Assembly (NCBI RefSeq): GCF_000188155.2
Contig: NZ_KE124774.1
Coordinates: 223,501-287,500 of the forward strand
From: Methylocystis sp. ATCC 49242
GTDB lineage: Bacteria; Pseudomonadota; Alphaproteobacteria; Rhizobiales; Beijerinckiaceae
DNA: 64,000 bases
Reading direction: 5' to 3'
The translations under genes and the position numbers were made by a program. Numbering within the stretch: the stretch's first letter is position 1; every line of letters starts with the position of its first letter. Below are positions 24,461-32,958 of the stretch, piece by piece. The notes below the pieces were generated by a model, which saw only the letters and a list, made by a program, of their open reading frames with translations, made no database searches and was not told the DNA's origin.

Positions 24461-27400
24461 TCAGGCCGCCACCGTCTGCGGCGAGGGCGAGACGGCAATC
24501 ACCATTCCCCTCGTCATCAGAACGATGAGTCCGCGCTCGGCGCCGGTCATGTCGAGATAGGCGCTGACCTGAGCCCGATAGTGGTCGAGCGTCTGAGCCT
24601 CGGGATTCACGTCGCTCTTCCAGTCGACGACCACGACCGGCCGGCCATCCTCGCCAACAGTCAGGGCGTCGGCGATCCCGGCCGTTGCGGTTTCCACGCC
24701 ATCGGACGACTGTGCGGCATAGACGGGAAACTCGGCCAAAAGACCCGGCCGCAGGGCTGCGATGTCGGGCAGGGCCAGTGTCCGAACGACACAGGCCGCC
24801 AGTTCTTCCGCCGACAGTCCCGTCGCCGGGTCGGCGACCGGAGCCTGGCCGAGGGCGCGGATGAGGTCCGCCGCCCGTTCTGTCAAGGCGGCTTCCGCCT
24901 CTGCGGTTTCGCCGGTCAGCACCTCTTCCATAAGCTTGTGGAGGATCAGTCCGCGCTCCCGGCCGCCCTGCACGAGGGCGGCGGCTTCCAGCTCGGGACG
25001 CTGGTCGTCGGCCGACCCCGTCCAGAGCGCGGCTTCTTCTTCCCGCAGCACGGTCCCAGCGGCGTTTTCGTCGCGGCTGGGCGCAAGCCAGGTCAGCCGC
25101 GTCTGTGCGGCGGCGATGGTTTCGGCTTCGGCAGCGAAGCTCGCGCGCGTCTGGGTATTGTCCTCGCCCGCACTTGCGGCCGTGCGGCCGGCAGGCAGGC
25201 GGGAGACGTCCAGGCCGGGCAGGTCGGCGAGCGACAGATCGACGAGACCGATCCAGGCCGATTTCGACGGTGTGGTGTCGAGCCGGGGCAGGACGAGAAG
25301 TTCGCGGGCGCGGGTGGCCGCGACATACCAGAGCCGGATGCGTTCGCGGTCCAGCTCTTCCTTTTCCGCCTGGCGGGCGGTTTCATAGCCCTCCGGCGTG
25401 ACGCCCAGAACCGGGCAATAGAACGTCTCGGTCTGGCGGTCGATGACGGCGCTTTCGGCAGCAATGACGCCAGTCATGGTGTTGACCGGAATGACGATCG
25501 GCCATTCCAGGCCCTTGGCCGCGTGCATCGTGAAGAGCGCGACCGCTTCCTCCTGGGCGTCGGGCCGGCCCTCGACGGCGCGCGCCTCATCGGACCATGC
25601 CGATGTCATCGCCTCGGCGAAGGCGCGCAGGCCGCGCACGGCGTAGCCGGTCGACAGGCTGAGATAGAGATCGACATTGGCGAGCGCGCGCTCGGCCTGG
25701 CCGCGATGGCGCTCAAGGAGGAGCGGGCGGACGCGCATCACGTCCACGGCCTGCGAGAGCAGTGCGTGCGCGGTCGTGCTGTTGCCGCGCCGAGAGAGCG
25801 ATTGCAGCCGCTCGATGACCTCGCGCGTGAGCGGGTGAGCGATGACGGCCGGGTCGATGCCGAGATCCAGGCGCGGAATCCGATCCGGCTGTTTCTCCGA
25901 GCGCGGAAGCCCCCAGATGATGTCCAGCAGGTCTTCCTCCGTGAGGCCGACCAGAGGCCCGCGCAGCAGCGCGCCGAGCGCCAGCGTGTCGCGGCGATCG
26001 GCCAGGACGCGGGTCAGCGCGATGAGGTCTTGGATTTCCTGGCGGCGGAACAGCCCCTTGCCGGCCTGGGTCGCCACTGGGATGCCGCGGCGCTCTAGGG
26101 CTTCCTCATAGCGCCACAGCTCCGCGCCGGTCGGCGCCAGCAAGGCGATGTCGCCCGGTTGGCAGGCACGTTCCGCGCCGCTGCGACGGTCGATGATCGG
26201 GTGGTTTTCGATCAGCCGGGCGCACAGCTCGGCGATGGCCTCGGCTTCGGCGTCGCGCTGCTGTTCGGCGGTGGCCTTGCCGTTTTCGTCGGCCACGGCG
26301 ATGTCGAGGGCCGCCACGCACGGGCCGCCCCGGTCGTCATGGAACGGGTCGAGCGCAGTGAAGCCCGGCTGCCCATCGGCCGAGAGCACGGCCTCGAAGC
26401 GCTCGTTGACGAATGTGAGGATGGAGGCGCAGGAGCGGAAATTGGTGGAGATCGACAGGAGGCTGCCGGGAGCTTGGGCGCGGAAGGCGTCCCTCGCCTG
26501 CACATAGGTGCCGACATCGGCGCCGCGGAAGCGATAGATCGCCTGCTTGGGGTCGCCGACCAGGAAGAGCGCGCCCGGCCGGATGCGGAACCGGGTCCAG
26601 TCGTCATCGCCATCGACCGGCTCGCCGCACAGCCGCCAGAAGATCTCGGTTTGCTGGGGATCGGTGTCCTGGAACTCGTCGACGAGGACATGGACGAAAC
26701 GCTGCCCCAGCGCCCGGCGCACGGCATCATAGTCGCGCAGCAAGTCGCGCGCGGCGAAAATCAGATCGTCGAAATCGAGCTGGGCGCTAGCGCGCTTGTG
26801 GTCGCGATAGCGTTGTAGGATCGGACGCGCTTCGTCGATCAGCGCCGCCAGGGCATGGCCGGCGGCGGCCTGCGCAAGCGCGGCCCAGGCGTCGCAGCAG
26901 GCGGTGTAGTGGGTCTCGGCGGCGTCGTTCAGCCGATCGCCGTCGGCCTTGGAGAGACCCGCCTGCTTGGCCGCGGCGGCCCATTTGCCCTTCCTGCGGT
27001 AGGAGGCGAAGGCGCCCGCCTTGGTGCAAAGATCCGGGTGGGGCCGCGAGGTCAGGAGGTGGACGAGGCCCGCAGGCGTTGCGGGATCGGGACCGTTCGC
27101 CAAGGCGGTCGCCATCTCGGCCAGCCGCTCGACGATCGTCACCGTTTCCGGCTCGGCCGCCGCCGCGCCATCCATGAAGCCTGCGAAATCCGCAGCGGCC
27201 TGCCGGAACGCCGTCAGGTGGCCGACCAGCGGAGAGACGGGCGGGGCCGAGAGCGTAGGGCGGCGGCGCAGATTCTCGGCGATCTTATGGATGAGCGCTA
27301 CGGTCTCACCGGGGCTGTGCAGCACCATCTCTGCCAGGATGCCGCCCTGGCCGCCGGACAGGCGTTCGCGCAGCCAGCCATCGACAATCTCGAGGAAGGT

Positions 27401-27853
27401 GAGATCGGCTTGGTTGCGATCCATGACACCGGCGCCGGGATCGATGTCGGCCTCCGCCGGATAGGGCTTGATGAGGCGCTGGCAGAAGCCGTGGATGGTC
27501 GAGCAGGTGATTTCGTCGATCGCCGCGCTGGCGGCGGCGAGATTGTCGCGATGGGCCTGGGTCAGCCCATCGGGGAGCGCCACGCGCAGTTCGGTCGCGA
27601 TCGTGCCGGCCGAGAGGTCGGCGACGAACTCGCGGACACGCGACAGCAGCTCGCTCGCGGCGAGTTCGGTGAAAGTGACGGCGGCGATGGAGCGCGGCGC
27701 AACGCCTTCGGCCAGCATGGCGGCGATGCGGCCGGCCATGACGGCGGTCTTGCCCGAACCCGCGCCGGCCTCGACCAGGATCGAACGATCATGGAGGCTG
27801 ATCGCATCGCGGCGTGCGCCGTCGTCCTTCAGCACCTTGGACACGCTCATCAT
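24461..27853 (-). CDS. AddA/UvrD-like helicase-nuclease
   Basis: This is a protein of about 1130 residues. ATG 27853 (or the adjacent ATG 27850) overlaps the stop of the upstream nuclease gene. SF1A motifs are complete: Walker A EAGAGSGKT (28-36), Ia VTFTELAASEL, ICSTIHGFC-like CSTIHGFCQRL, II VLVDEFQDTDPQQ, III FLVGDPKQAIYRFRGADV, IV ISTNFRS, V FTMHAAKGLEW, VI LWYVAATRARELL. A C-terminal RecB/AddA-type nuclease domain follows with VVVVDWKSD and HYRAQVSAYL near the end. This is the architecture of AddA (RecB-like), which unwinds and degrades DNA ends together with AddB. The location in a defence island and a divergent AddB-like partner suggest a specialised defence version rather than the housekeeping recombination enzyme. 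Confidence 0.85.
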   Translation of the reverse strand: MMSVSKVLKDDGARRDAISLHDRSILVEAGAGSGKTAVMAGRIAAMLAEGVAPRSIAAVTFTELAASELLSRVREFVADLSAGTIATELRVALPDGLTQAHRDNLAAASAAIDEITCSTIHGFCQRLIKPYPAEADIDPGAGVMDRNQADLTFLEIVDGWLRERLSGGQGGILAEMVLHSPGETVALIHKIAENLRRRPTLSAPPVSPLVGHLTAFRQAAADFAGFMDGAAAAEPETVTIVERLAEMATALANGPDPATPAGLVHLLTSRPHPDLCTKAGAFASYRRKGKWAAAAKQAGLSKADGDRLNDAAETHYTACCDAWAALAQAAAGHALAALIDEARPILQRYRDHKRASAQLDFDDLIFAARDLLRDYDAVRRALGQRFVHVLVDEFQDTDPQQTEIFWRLCGEPVDGDDDWTRFRIRPGALFLVGDPKQAIYRFRGADVGTYVQARDAFRAQAPGSLLSISTNFRSCASILTFVNERFEAVLSADGQPGFTALDPFHDDRGGPCVAALDIAVADENGKATAEQQRDAEAEAIAELCARLIENHPIIDRRSGAERACQPGDIALLAPTGAELWRYEEALERRGIPVATQAGKGLFRRQEIQDLIALTRVLADRRDTLALGALLRGPLVGLTEEDLLDIIWGLPRSEKQPDRIPRLDLGIDPAVIAHPLTREVIERLQSLSRRGNSTTAHALLSQAVDVMRVRPLLLERHRGQAERALANVDLYLSLSTGYAVRGLRAFAEAMTSAWSDEARAVEGRPDAQEEAVALFTMHAAKGLEWPIVIPVNTMTGVIAAESAVIDRQTETFYCPVLGVTPEGYETARQAEKEELDRERIRLWYVAATRARELLVLPRLDTTPSKSAWIGLVDLSLADLPGLDVSRLPAGRTAASAGEDNTQTRASFAAEAETIAAAQTRLTWLAPSRDENAAGTVLREEEAALWTGSADDQRPELEAAALVQGGRERGLILHKLMEEVLTGETAEAEAALTERAADLIRALGQAPVADPATGLSAEELAACVVRTLALPDIAALRPGLLAEFPVYAAQSSDGVETATAGIADALTVGEDGRPVVVVDWKSDVNPEAQTLDHYRAQVSAYLDMTGAERGLIVLMTRGMVIAVSPSPQTVAA

Positions 27854-30504
27854 TCCGCCTCCCAGACCTGACCGACTTCGCCAAGCCGCTCCGCCGCGGC
27901 TGGCATTTTGCGTTTGCAATAGGTGGCGCTGGCGTTGGCCGGCAGGGCGAAGGCGAGGTCGTCGTAATCGCCGCCGGTATCCGGGCCAGGCAGGGCCGCG
28001 CCGCCGGCGAGACTCGCCCTTGCCGCGCGCAGATAACCCGTGATCTCCGACAGCACGGCCTCGGGATCGTCGAGCTGAAGATCGACGGGCTCACGCGGGT
28101 AGAGCAGCGAGGCGCTGATGGCGACGTCGTCGCCGAGGAGCGCCTTCACCGCGAAGGCGTAGAGGCAGCGCTGAAGCTCGCGTCCGCCGTTCAGCCGGAC
28201 ATCGCCCCGCGGCGGGCGGCCGGTCTTGTAGTCGCGCACAAGCGCGCGCTTGCCGTCGCCCGAGATGTCGAGCCGGTCGATATAGCCGGCGATGTTGAAG
28301 CCCGTGTCGGGAATTGTGACCGGCGTGCTCGCATCCCAAGGCGTTTCCGCGTCGGATTTCGGTTCCGAGCCGCCGAAAGGTACCTCTCCGTAGGAGCGTG
28401 CTCCCGGCAGAAGGTCATCGCCATAGGACAGGGCGCGGCCCGCCATCACGCGAGCGTCGTCGAGGGTGCGCCCCCAGATGACGGCCGGCGGAACCGGACG
28501 CTCGCTTTCCCAATCGGCGGCGACGGCCTGCGCGGCCTGCGCCACCGCCGCTTCGATGGCCTCCATGTCGGCGGACACAAGGCCGCCTCCGGTTTCGAGT
28601 TCGCGCAAAGCGCGGTCGAGAACCATGTGGACGAGATCGCCGATCCCGAGCGCGTCGAGCACGAGCGGTTCGGCGCTGCTCTGCGGTTCACGCCATCCGA
28701 ACGCATAGACCCACACGAAGCTGAGCGGATTGCGCAGCAGGCGGCGCAAAGAGCTGGCCGATTGGGTGCGGCTGAGGATGGCGAGAACGAGCGGATGATC
28801 CGCCCGCACGAGCCCGTCATGGGGCGTGATCTCGGCCTTCCGCCAGTCGCGCCAGCAGCCCTGCGCACCGACCGCTTGCGGATCGGCGGCGAACTCCTGG
28901 GGCCGGGCCATGAGGCGGTCGGTCTCGCTGCAGGCATGCCGCGGCGTCGCATTGCGGCGCAGATAGGTTTCGCCGCCCATTCCGGCGAGTAAGGGACTGC
29001 GTCCCAGGAGACGCCCATCGCTGTCGCGCCGAGCGCGCGAGAGAACGACGGTATCGGCCGTCGTGGCGAGGATTGTCTCGAAATCGCGGCGGTCGGCGAG
29101 ATTGACCGGCAGCGGGTCGAGCACCGGGGTCGGGATGATATGGTCCGGGATCAGCCGGTCCTCGGCGATCCCGCGCGGCCAGCGCGAGGAATTGAGTCCG
29201 AGGAGCCGCACGAAGCGGCGGGGCGACGCGGCGAGCGCGCTGGCCGGCATCCAGGCGACGCAGACGCAGGCTTCCAGTCCGTCGTCCTGCTTCAGGGTTT
29301 CCAGCGTCGCGTCGAGCGAGGCGGCGGGGCCGGCGAGCAGCGCCTTACGCCAGATCGCGAGCGCGCGGCCTTTGAGGAAGGCTTCTCCGATCTCGCCGGC
29401 GGCATCCGGTCCTTTCGCCAGAGTCGCGACCGCTGTCCGCAGCGCCGAAACATGGTCGGCGCCGTCGGGCCAGTCTTCCGCCATCAACCGGGCCAGCAGG
29501 CGGTTCCAGGTGCCCAGCGTTGAGAGCGGCGCATCGGTCGGCAGGACCCGGAGCCAGCCTTCGGGTAGGGTCTCGAAAGGCCCGCTGTCCCGGCAGAGCG
29601 CCGCGAGGCGCCGCAGCCGCGACTGCGACAGGCCGCGGACCACGATGTCGGCCAGCGCCGCGGCCGCCTGGCCCTCGCGGGTAGTGACGGTGCGGACGCC
29701 GTGGACGAAGTGCAGGTCGATGTTGGCGTCGGCGCGCAGGGCCAGGAAATGATCGTCATAGTCGGCGGGCGAGGCGGTCGCGATGGCAATCTCCGAAGGG
29801 GAGACGCCCGTGGCGAGCAGGCTGCGCGCCCAGCGCATTGCCTCGACGGCCTCATGATAGGCCGTCGCCGCGCTGACAGCGCTGATCCGTGGCGTTTGCG
29901 CCGGTGCGCGCGCGACCGTGACACCAGTGCCGTCCAGCCATGCGGGTATGCTCCTCGGGCCGGCTGTCCATTGCACGGGGATATGGGCGGTGAGGGCCTG
30001 GAGCAGCGGCCGCCAGCAGGGCGAAAGTTCGGTAAGGCCGACGATCTCCATCGGGCCGAGGACCGCCGGCGCATGAGCGATGCGTGCGGTCGCCGCAGCG
30101 ACGATGTCGAGAGGACGCATCGTGCCGGGTGGAAGCTGGTCGAGGACGGCCGCTTCGAGGCGTGAGATGGCAGCGAGACGCGGATGGTCGGCAGCGCGTG
30201 CGGCAAGATCGATGCCCGCGCGCCAGGCTTTGTGGAGCGTGTCGGCCGCTGCGTCGATCATGCCGGGGAGAGCCTTTATGCTCTCCAGCTCACCCATCGG
30301 CGTTGTCGGCAGGGCCATCTGGATGGCCGCGCGCAAGCTCTCGTCGTCGATAGGGCGGACGAACCCGCCGGCCAGCCGGACGGCTGCCTGTTCGAACGAC
30401 ATGATCTGGAGGCCGTGACGACCGCCACGGCCCGCCGTCAGCCGGCTCTCGCGCATGGCGAGGCGGCCGTGAACGACCAACGTGGAACGATGCGCTATGG
30501 TCAT
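27850..30504 (-). CDS. AddB-like PD-(D/E)XK nuclease
   Basis: This 884-residue protein starts at ATG 30504, with GGAAGGAGGGCGACC upstream. Its middle resembles the inactivated helicase-like lobes of AddB (LGLNSSRWPRG, TVVLSRARRDSDGRLLGRSPLL). The C-terminal PD-(D/E)XK domain (about 655-880) contains LRRLLRNPLSFVWVYAFGW, GDLVHMVLDRAL, GYIDRLD and LVRDYKTGRPP, i.e. the H...D...D-x-K catalytic set, followed by the ELQRCLYAFAVKALL helix. There is no obvious Walker A, so it is expected to act as the nuclease partner of the AddA-like protein. It lacks a clear four-cysteine Fe-S set as seen in classical AddB, though I could not check this exhaustively. The stop overlaps the AddA start. Confidence 0.8.
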   Translation of the reverse strand: MTIAHRSTLVVHGRLAMRESRLTAGRGGRHGLQIMSFEQAAVRLAGGFVRPIDDESLRAAIQMALPTTPMGELESIKALPGMIDAAADTLHKAWRAGIDLAARAADHPRLAAISRLEAAVLDQLPPGTMRPLDIVAAATARIAHAPAVLGPMEIVGLTELSPCWRPLLQALTAHIPVQWTAGPRSIPAWLDGTGVTVARAPAQTPRISAVSAATAYHEAVEAMRWARSLLATGVSPSEIAIATASPADYDDHFLALRADANIDLHFVHGVRTVTTREGQAAAALADIVVRGLSQSRLRRLAALCRDSGPFETLPEGWLRVLPTDAPLSTLGTWNRLLARLMAEDWPDGADHVSALRTAVATLAKGPDAAGEIGEAFLKGRALAIWRKALLAGPAASLDATLETLKQDDGLEACVCVAWMPASALAASPRRFVRLLGLNSSRWPRGIAEDRLIPDHIIPTPVLDPLPVNLADRRDFETILATTADTVVLSRARRDSDGRLLGRSPLLAGMGGETYLRRNATPRHACSETDRLMARPQEFAADPQAVGAQGCWRDWRKAEITPHDGLVRADHPLVLAILSRTQSASSLRRLLRNPLSFVWVYAFGWREPQSSAEPLVLDALGIGDLVHMVLDRALRELETGGGLVSADMEAIEAAVAQAAQAVAADWESERPVPPAVIWGRTLDDARVMAGRALSYGDDLLPGARSYGEVPFGGSEPKSDAETPWDASTPVTIPDTGFNIAGYIDRLDISGDGKRALVRDYKTGRPPRGDVRLNGGRELQRCLYAFAVKALLGDDVAISASLLYPREPVDLQLDDPEAVLSEITGYLRAARASLAGGAALPGPDTGGDYDDLAFALPANASATYCKRKMPAAAERLGEVGQVWEAE

Positions 30505-30524
30505 GGTCGCCCTCCTTCCGGGTG

Positions 30525-30668
30525 CTACTTCCGATTCGGTCGCTGGGTTAGCGCCGTCGCGGCGGCCGTCTACGCAGCCTTGCTGCTCTTGGGGTCGCGC
30601 AAAATCTTCGAGGCAGCGGGGGCTGCTCGCTGGCTGGTGACTTCGCCTTTCGAGACGCGTCTCGGCAT
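30525..30668 (-). pseudogene. Small basic ORF heading the AddB/AddA/helicase operon, interrupted by in-frame TAG
   Basis: After GGGAGGTGCGAG, ATG 30668 starts MPRRVSKGEVTSQRAAPAAS KILRDPKSSKAA, which stops at TAG 30570-30572. Beyond the TAG the same frame continues TAAATALTQRPNRK to a second TAG at 30525-30527. The whole reads like small conserved proteins of the pattern S-x-K...A-S-K-x-L-x-[DN]-P-x-S-x-x-A-K-x-A-A-x-S-A-L-x-Q, in which the amber position would be a Lys codon (AAG to TAG is one change). Either the gene is broken or a shortened 32-residue peptide is made. It lies 20 bp before the AddB-like gene on the same strand. Confidence 0.5.
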
Positions 30669-30746
30669 CTCGCACCTCCCAATCCGAGCGCTGATCACCA
30701 TTGACGAGCGCCTATGATGGGGATAGTAATTAAACGGGTCGTGCCG

Positions 30747-30767
30747 ATATGTCCATATAGTTTCTAT
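30747..30767. promoter_or_regulatory. Overlapping palindromes upstream of the WYL regulator (candidate BrxR operator)
   Basis: ATATG-TC-CATAT (30747-30758) overlaps ATAG-TTT-CTAT (30757-30767) in an AT-rich patch of an otherwise GC-rich intergenic region, 31 bp before the WYL regulator gene. BrxR-type regulators bind inverted repeats upstream of BREX operons. The assignment here is inference from position and symmetry. Confidence 0.35.
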
Positions 30768-30797
30768 CCTCATTGGCGCGCGGAGAGATCGAAGGCG

Positions 30798-31721
30798 ATG
30801 CGACCGGCCGCTGCGACGTTGAAATGGGGGGTGGAGCGCCGGCTCGAGTTCATCGAGTTCCGGCTGTTTTGGGAGGGCGGGGTCAACCGCGCCGACATCA
30901 TCGAGATGTTCGATGTATCTGTTCCCCAGGCGTCGAAGGACCTGACGCTATATCAGGAGCGGGCGCCCCAGAACGCGATCTACGACAAAAGCGCTAAACG
31001 GTATGTCGCGGGGCCGCAGTTCTCGCCGATTTTCCTTAAGCCGGACCCAGACGGGTATCTGTCACGTCTACGATCTCTGGCGGAAGGCCTTGCTGATCCC
31101 AGCGACTCCTGGATCGCGAACCCGCCTGAGACCGACATCGCGCTGACGCCGCGCCGCAAGGTGGAAGCAGATGTGTTGAAGGCGGTTCTCCAGGCGGTCC
31201 GCGAAAACCGTTCGCTTGAGGTCTACTATCAGTCGATGGGGAGCAGGCGAACCGATCCAATGTGGCGGCGTATCACGCCGCATGCCTTCGGCTACGATGG
31301 CTTCCGTTGGCATGTTCGCGGCTATTGCCATATCGACGAGAAATTCAAGGATTTCCTGCTTCCGCGGATTCTCGGCGTGCGCCACATGGACGTGCCTGGG
31401 CCAGGTGGTGATCAGGATGCCTTGTGGAAAAAGACATTCGACATTGAGATCGGCCCGCATCCGGGGCTGACCCCCAGTCAACGCGCAGTGGTCGCGAAGG
31501 ACTATGGGATGACGAATGAGCGTGCCGTCCTCTCGGTTCGCTACGCCATGCTTTTTTACGTAATCAAGCGGCTGGGTCTCTTGGGGGACGCAAGCCAGCA
31601 GAGCCCGCGCGCCCAACATATAGTCGCGCTCAATCCCAATGAAACAGAGCGGGCGTTGCGACGCGCGGATTTCGAGTTCGGCGAGGTCGAGCAGACTCCA
31701 AAGAAGGTCGGAGAGGCTTGA
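30798..31721 (+). CDS. brxR: WYL-domain transcriptional regulator of BREX (BrxR-like)
   Basis: This 307-residue protein starts at ATG 30798 (MRPAAATLKWGVERRLEFIE), with GAGAGATCGAAGG upstream. A winged-helix domain lies at about 10-70 (FRLFWEGGVNRADIIEMFDV, SVPQASKDLTLY). A WYL domain follows from about 125 to 215 (LEVYYQSMGSRRTDPMWRRI, TPHAFGYDGFRWHVRGYC, FKDFLLPRILGV), then a WCX-like C-terminal extension. BrxR proteins of this layout repress BREX and other defence operons and may sense nucleic acid or nucleotides through WYL. Its stop overlaps the brxA start (TGATG), so regulator and system are one operon. Confidence 0.88.
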   Translation: MRPAAATLKWGVERRLEFIEFRLFWEGGVNRADIIEMFDVSVPQASKDLTLYQERAPQNAIYDKSAKRYVAGPQFSPIFLKPDPDGYLSRLRSLAEGLADPSDSWIANPPETDIALTPRRKVEADVLKAVLQAVRENRSLEVYYQSMGSRRTDPMWRRITPHAFGYDGFRWHVRGYCHIDEKFKDFLLPRILGVRHMDVPGPGGDQDALWKKTFDIEIGPHPGLTPSQRAVVAKDYGMTNERAVLSVRYAMLFYVIKRLGLLGDASQQSPRAQHIVALNPNETERALRRADFEFGEVEQTPKKVGEA

Positions 31722-32341
31722 TGGAGCGTCTGCGGGAACAGCCGTATCTGATGTCCTTTGGGACCGGCGGTCTCTATATCAACGAAAGCGTGGCCATTGC
31801 CCGCCTGCATGCAGCCGGCGGCGATTGGGAAGCGACAGTGATCGGGGCCCAAGAGAGGGGGACGTTTCCTGTTCGCAAGGCTAGTTCGGCGCGCCGGTCC
31901 ATTCGGGAGATCGTAAACCGCCTGAAGCGACTGTCTGCCGATGAACTAGCGCTGCTCATTGAAGGCGAGCGGAGCGAACAGGCAGCACTTCTATGGCTCG
32001 CGGCCTGCCGAGCCTACCGGTTCATCGCCGAGTTTGCCGTCGAGGTGCTCGGCGACAGGTTCCTATCGCTTCGCACGACCCTCACTTACAACGATTTCGA
32101 CGCCTTTCTGTCCGCGAAGGAGGAGTGGTCGCCGAAGCTCGCGGAGCTAACGGTCTCTACGCGCGCCAAGCTTCGCGCGGTTCTGTTTCGCCTGATGCGC
32201 GAAGCCGAGATCCTGTCGCAGGACAACCAGATCCTCGGGGCGATGTTGTCGCCGCGCGTTCTGGCTGTCATCCAGGCCGGAAACCTCGATGAACTCGGAT
32301 ACTTCCCGGGTGCCGAACGGCTGGTGGGGAGGAAGGGTTAA
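31721..32341 (+). CDS. brxA: BREX protein BrxA (DUF1819)
   Basis: This 206-residue protein starts at ATG 31721, overlapping the regulator stop. It contains the DUF1819 pattern: YLMSFGTGGLYINESVAIA, then a linker, KASSARRSIREIVNRLKRLS, a helical core with LTYNDFDAFLSAKEEW, and the C-terminal KLRAVLFRLMREAEILSQDN. BrxA is a small helical DNA-binding protein, structurally like NusB/RNA-binding folds, required in type I BREX. No catalytic motif is expected. The position directly before brxB is the canonical type I order. Confidence 0.92.
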   Translation: MERLREQPYLMSFGTGGLYINESVAIARLHAAGGDWEATVIGAQERGTFPVRKASSARRSIREIVNRLKRLSADELALLIEGERSEQAALLWLAACRAYRFIAEFAVEVLGDRFLSLRTTLTYNDFDAFLSAKEEWSPKLAELTVSTRAKLRAVLFRLMREAEILSQDNQILGAMLSPRVLAVIQAGNLDELGYFPGAERLVGRKG

Positions 32342-32952
32342 TGGCGCGGCTGAGCAAGACGGCAACCGCCAAGGACCGCTTCGACCACCTTCTCAGGGTG
32401 ATCGCGAGCGACAGATTCCTGAAGAAGAAGGGCCTCGGCAATGAAGTGCCGTTCTTCATCTGCCCCTATCCGGCCGAGGAAGCGGTCGGAATGGAGGCGC
32501 AGCGCGCGAGCCTCGTGAAGCAACTCGAGAATCGTGGCGTGCGCGTGGTCGAGATCAACCTCTATGACCTTAGCATCTCCCTGCTGCACGATCGCGGCAT
32601 CTGGGATGACGTTCTCGCAGCGGAGGCAGGTATCGGAAAGGACGAGCTCAAAGAGCTTCTGCAAGGGGTTCTGGATCCGGAAACTCATCTTATTCCGGAA
32701 ATTGGCGCCCTTCTTTCGCAGCGGGAGTTCGATGTCCTGTTCTTGTCGGGTGTCGGTGAGGTCTATCCCTATATCCGATCCCACAATGTGTTGAATAACC
32801 TCCAGAGCACCGCCAAGGAAAAGCCAACGGTAATGTTCTTCCCCGGCAAATATACACAAAGCCTAGACACCGGCGCGTCACTTGATTTGTTCGGAGTCCT
32901 GCACGACGACAAATACTACCGGGCATTTGACATAATACACTATGAGATCTGA
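32341..32952 (+). CDS. brxB: BREX protein BrxB (DUF1788)
   Basis: This 203-residue protein starts at ATG 32341 inside the brxA stop (TAATG). DUF1788 features are visible: FDHLLRVIASDRFLKKKGLG, VPFFICPYPAEEAVGME, VVEINLYDLSISLLHDRG, and the C-terminal FLSGVGEVYPYIRSHNVLNN with PTVMFFPGKY. It is an essential core component of BREX with unknown biochemical activity and probably contacts PglZ/BrxC complexes. It is complete, and brxC starts 6 bp later. Confidence 0.92.
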   Translation: MARLSKTATAKDRFDHLLRVIASDRFLKKKGLGNEVPFFICPYPAEEAVGMEAQRASLVKQLENRGVRVVEINLYDLSISLLHDRGIWDDVLAAEAGIGKDELKELLQGVLDPETHLIPEIGALLSQREFDVLFLSGVGEVYPYIRSHNVLNNLQSTAKEKPTVMFFPGKYTQSLDTGASLDLFGVLHDDKYYRAFDIIHYEI

Positions 32953-32958
32953 GGGGGC

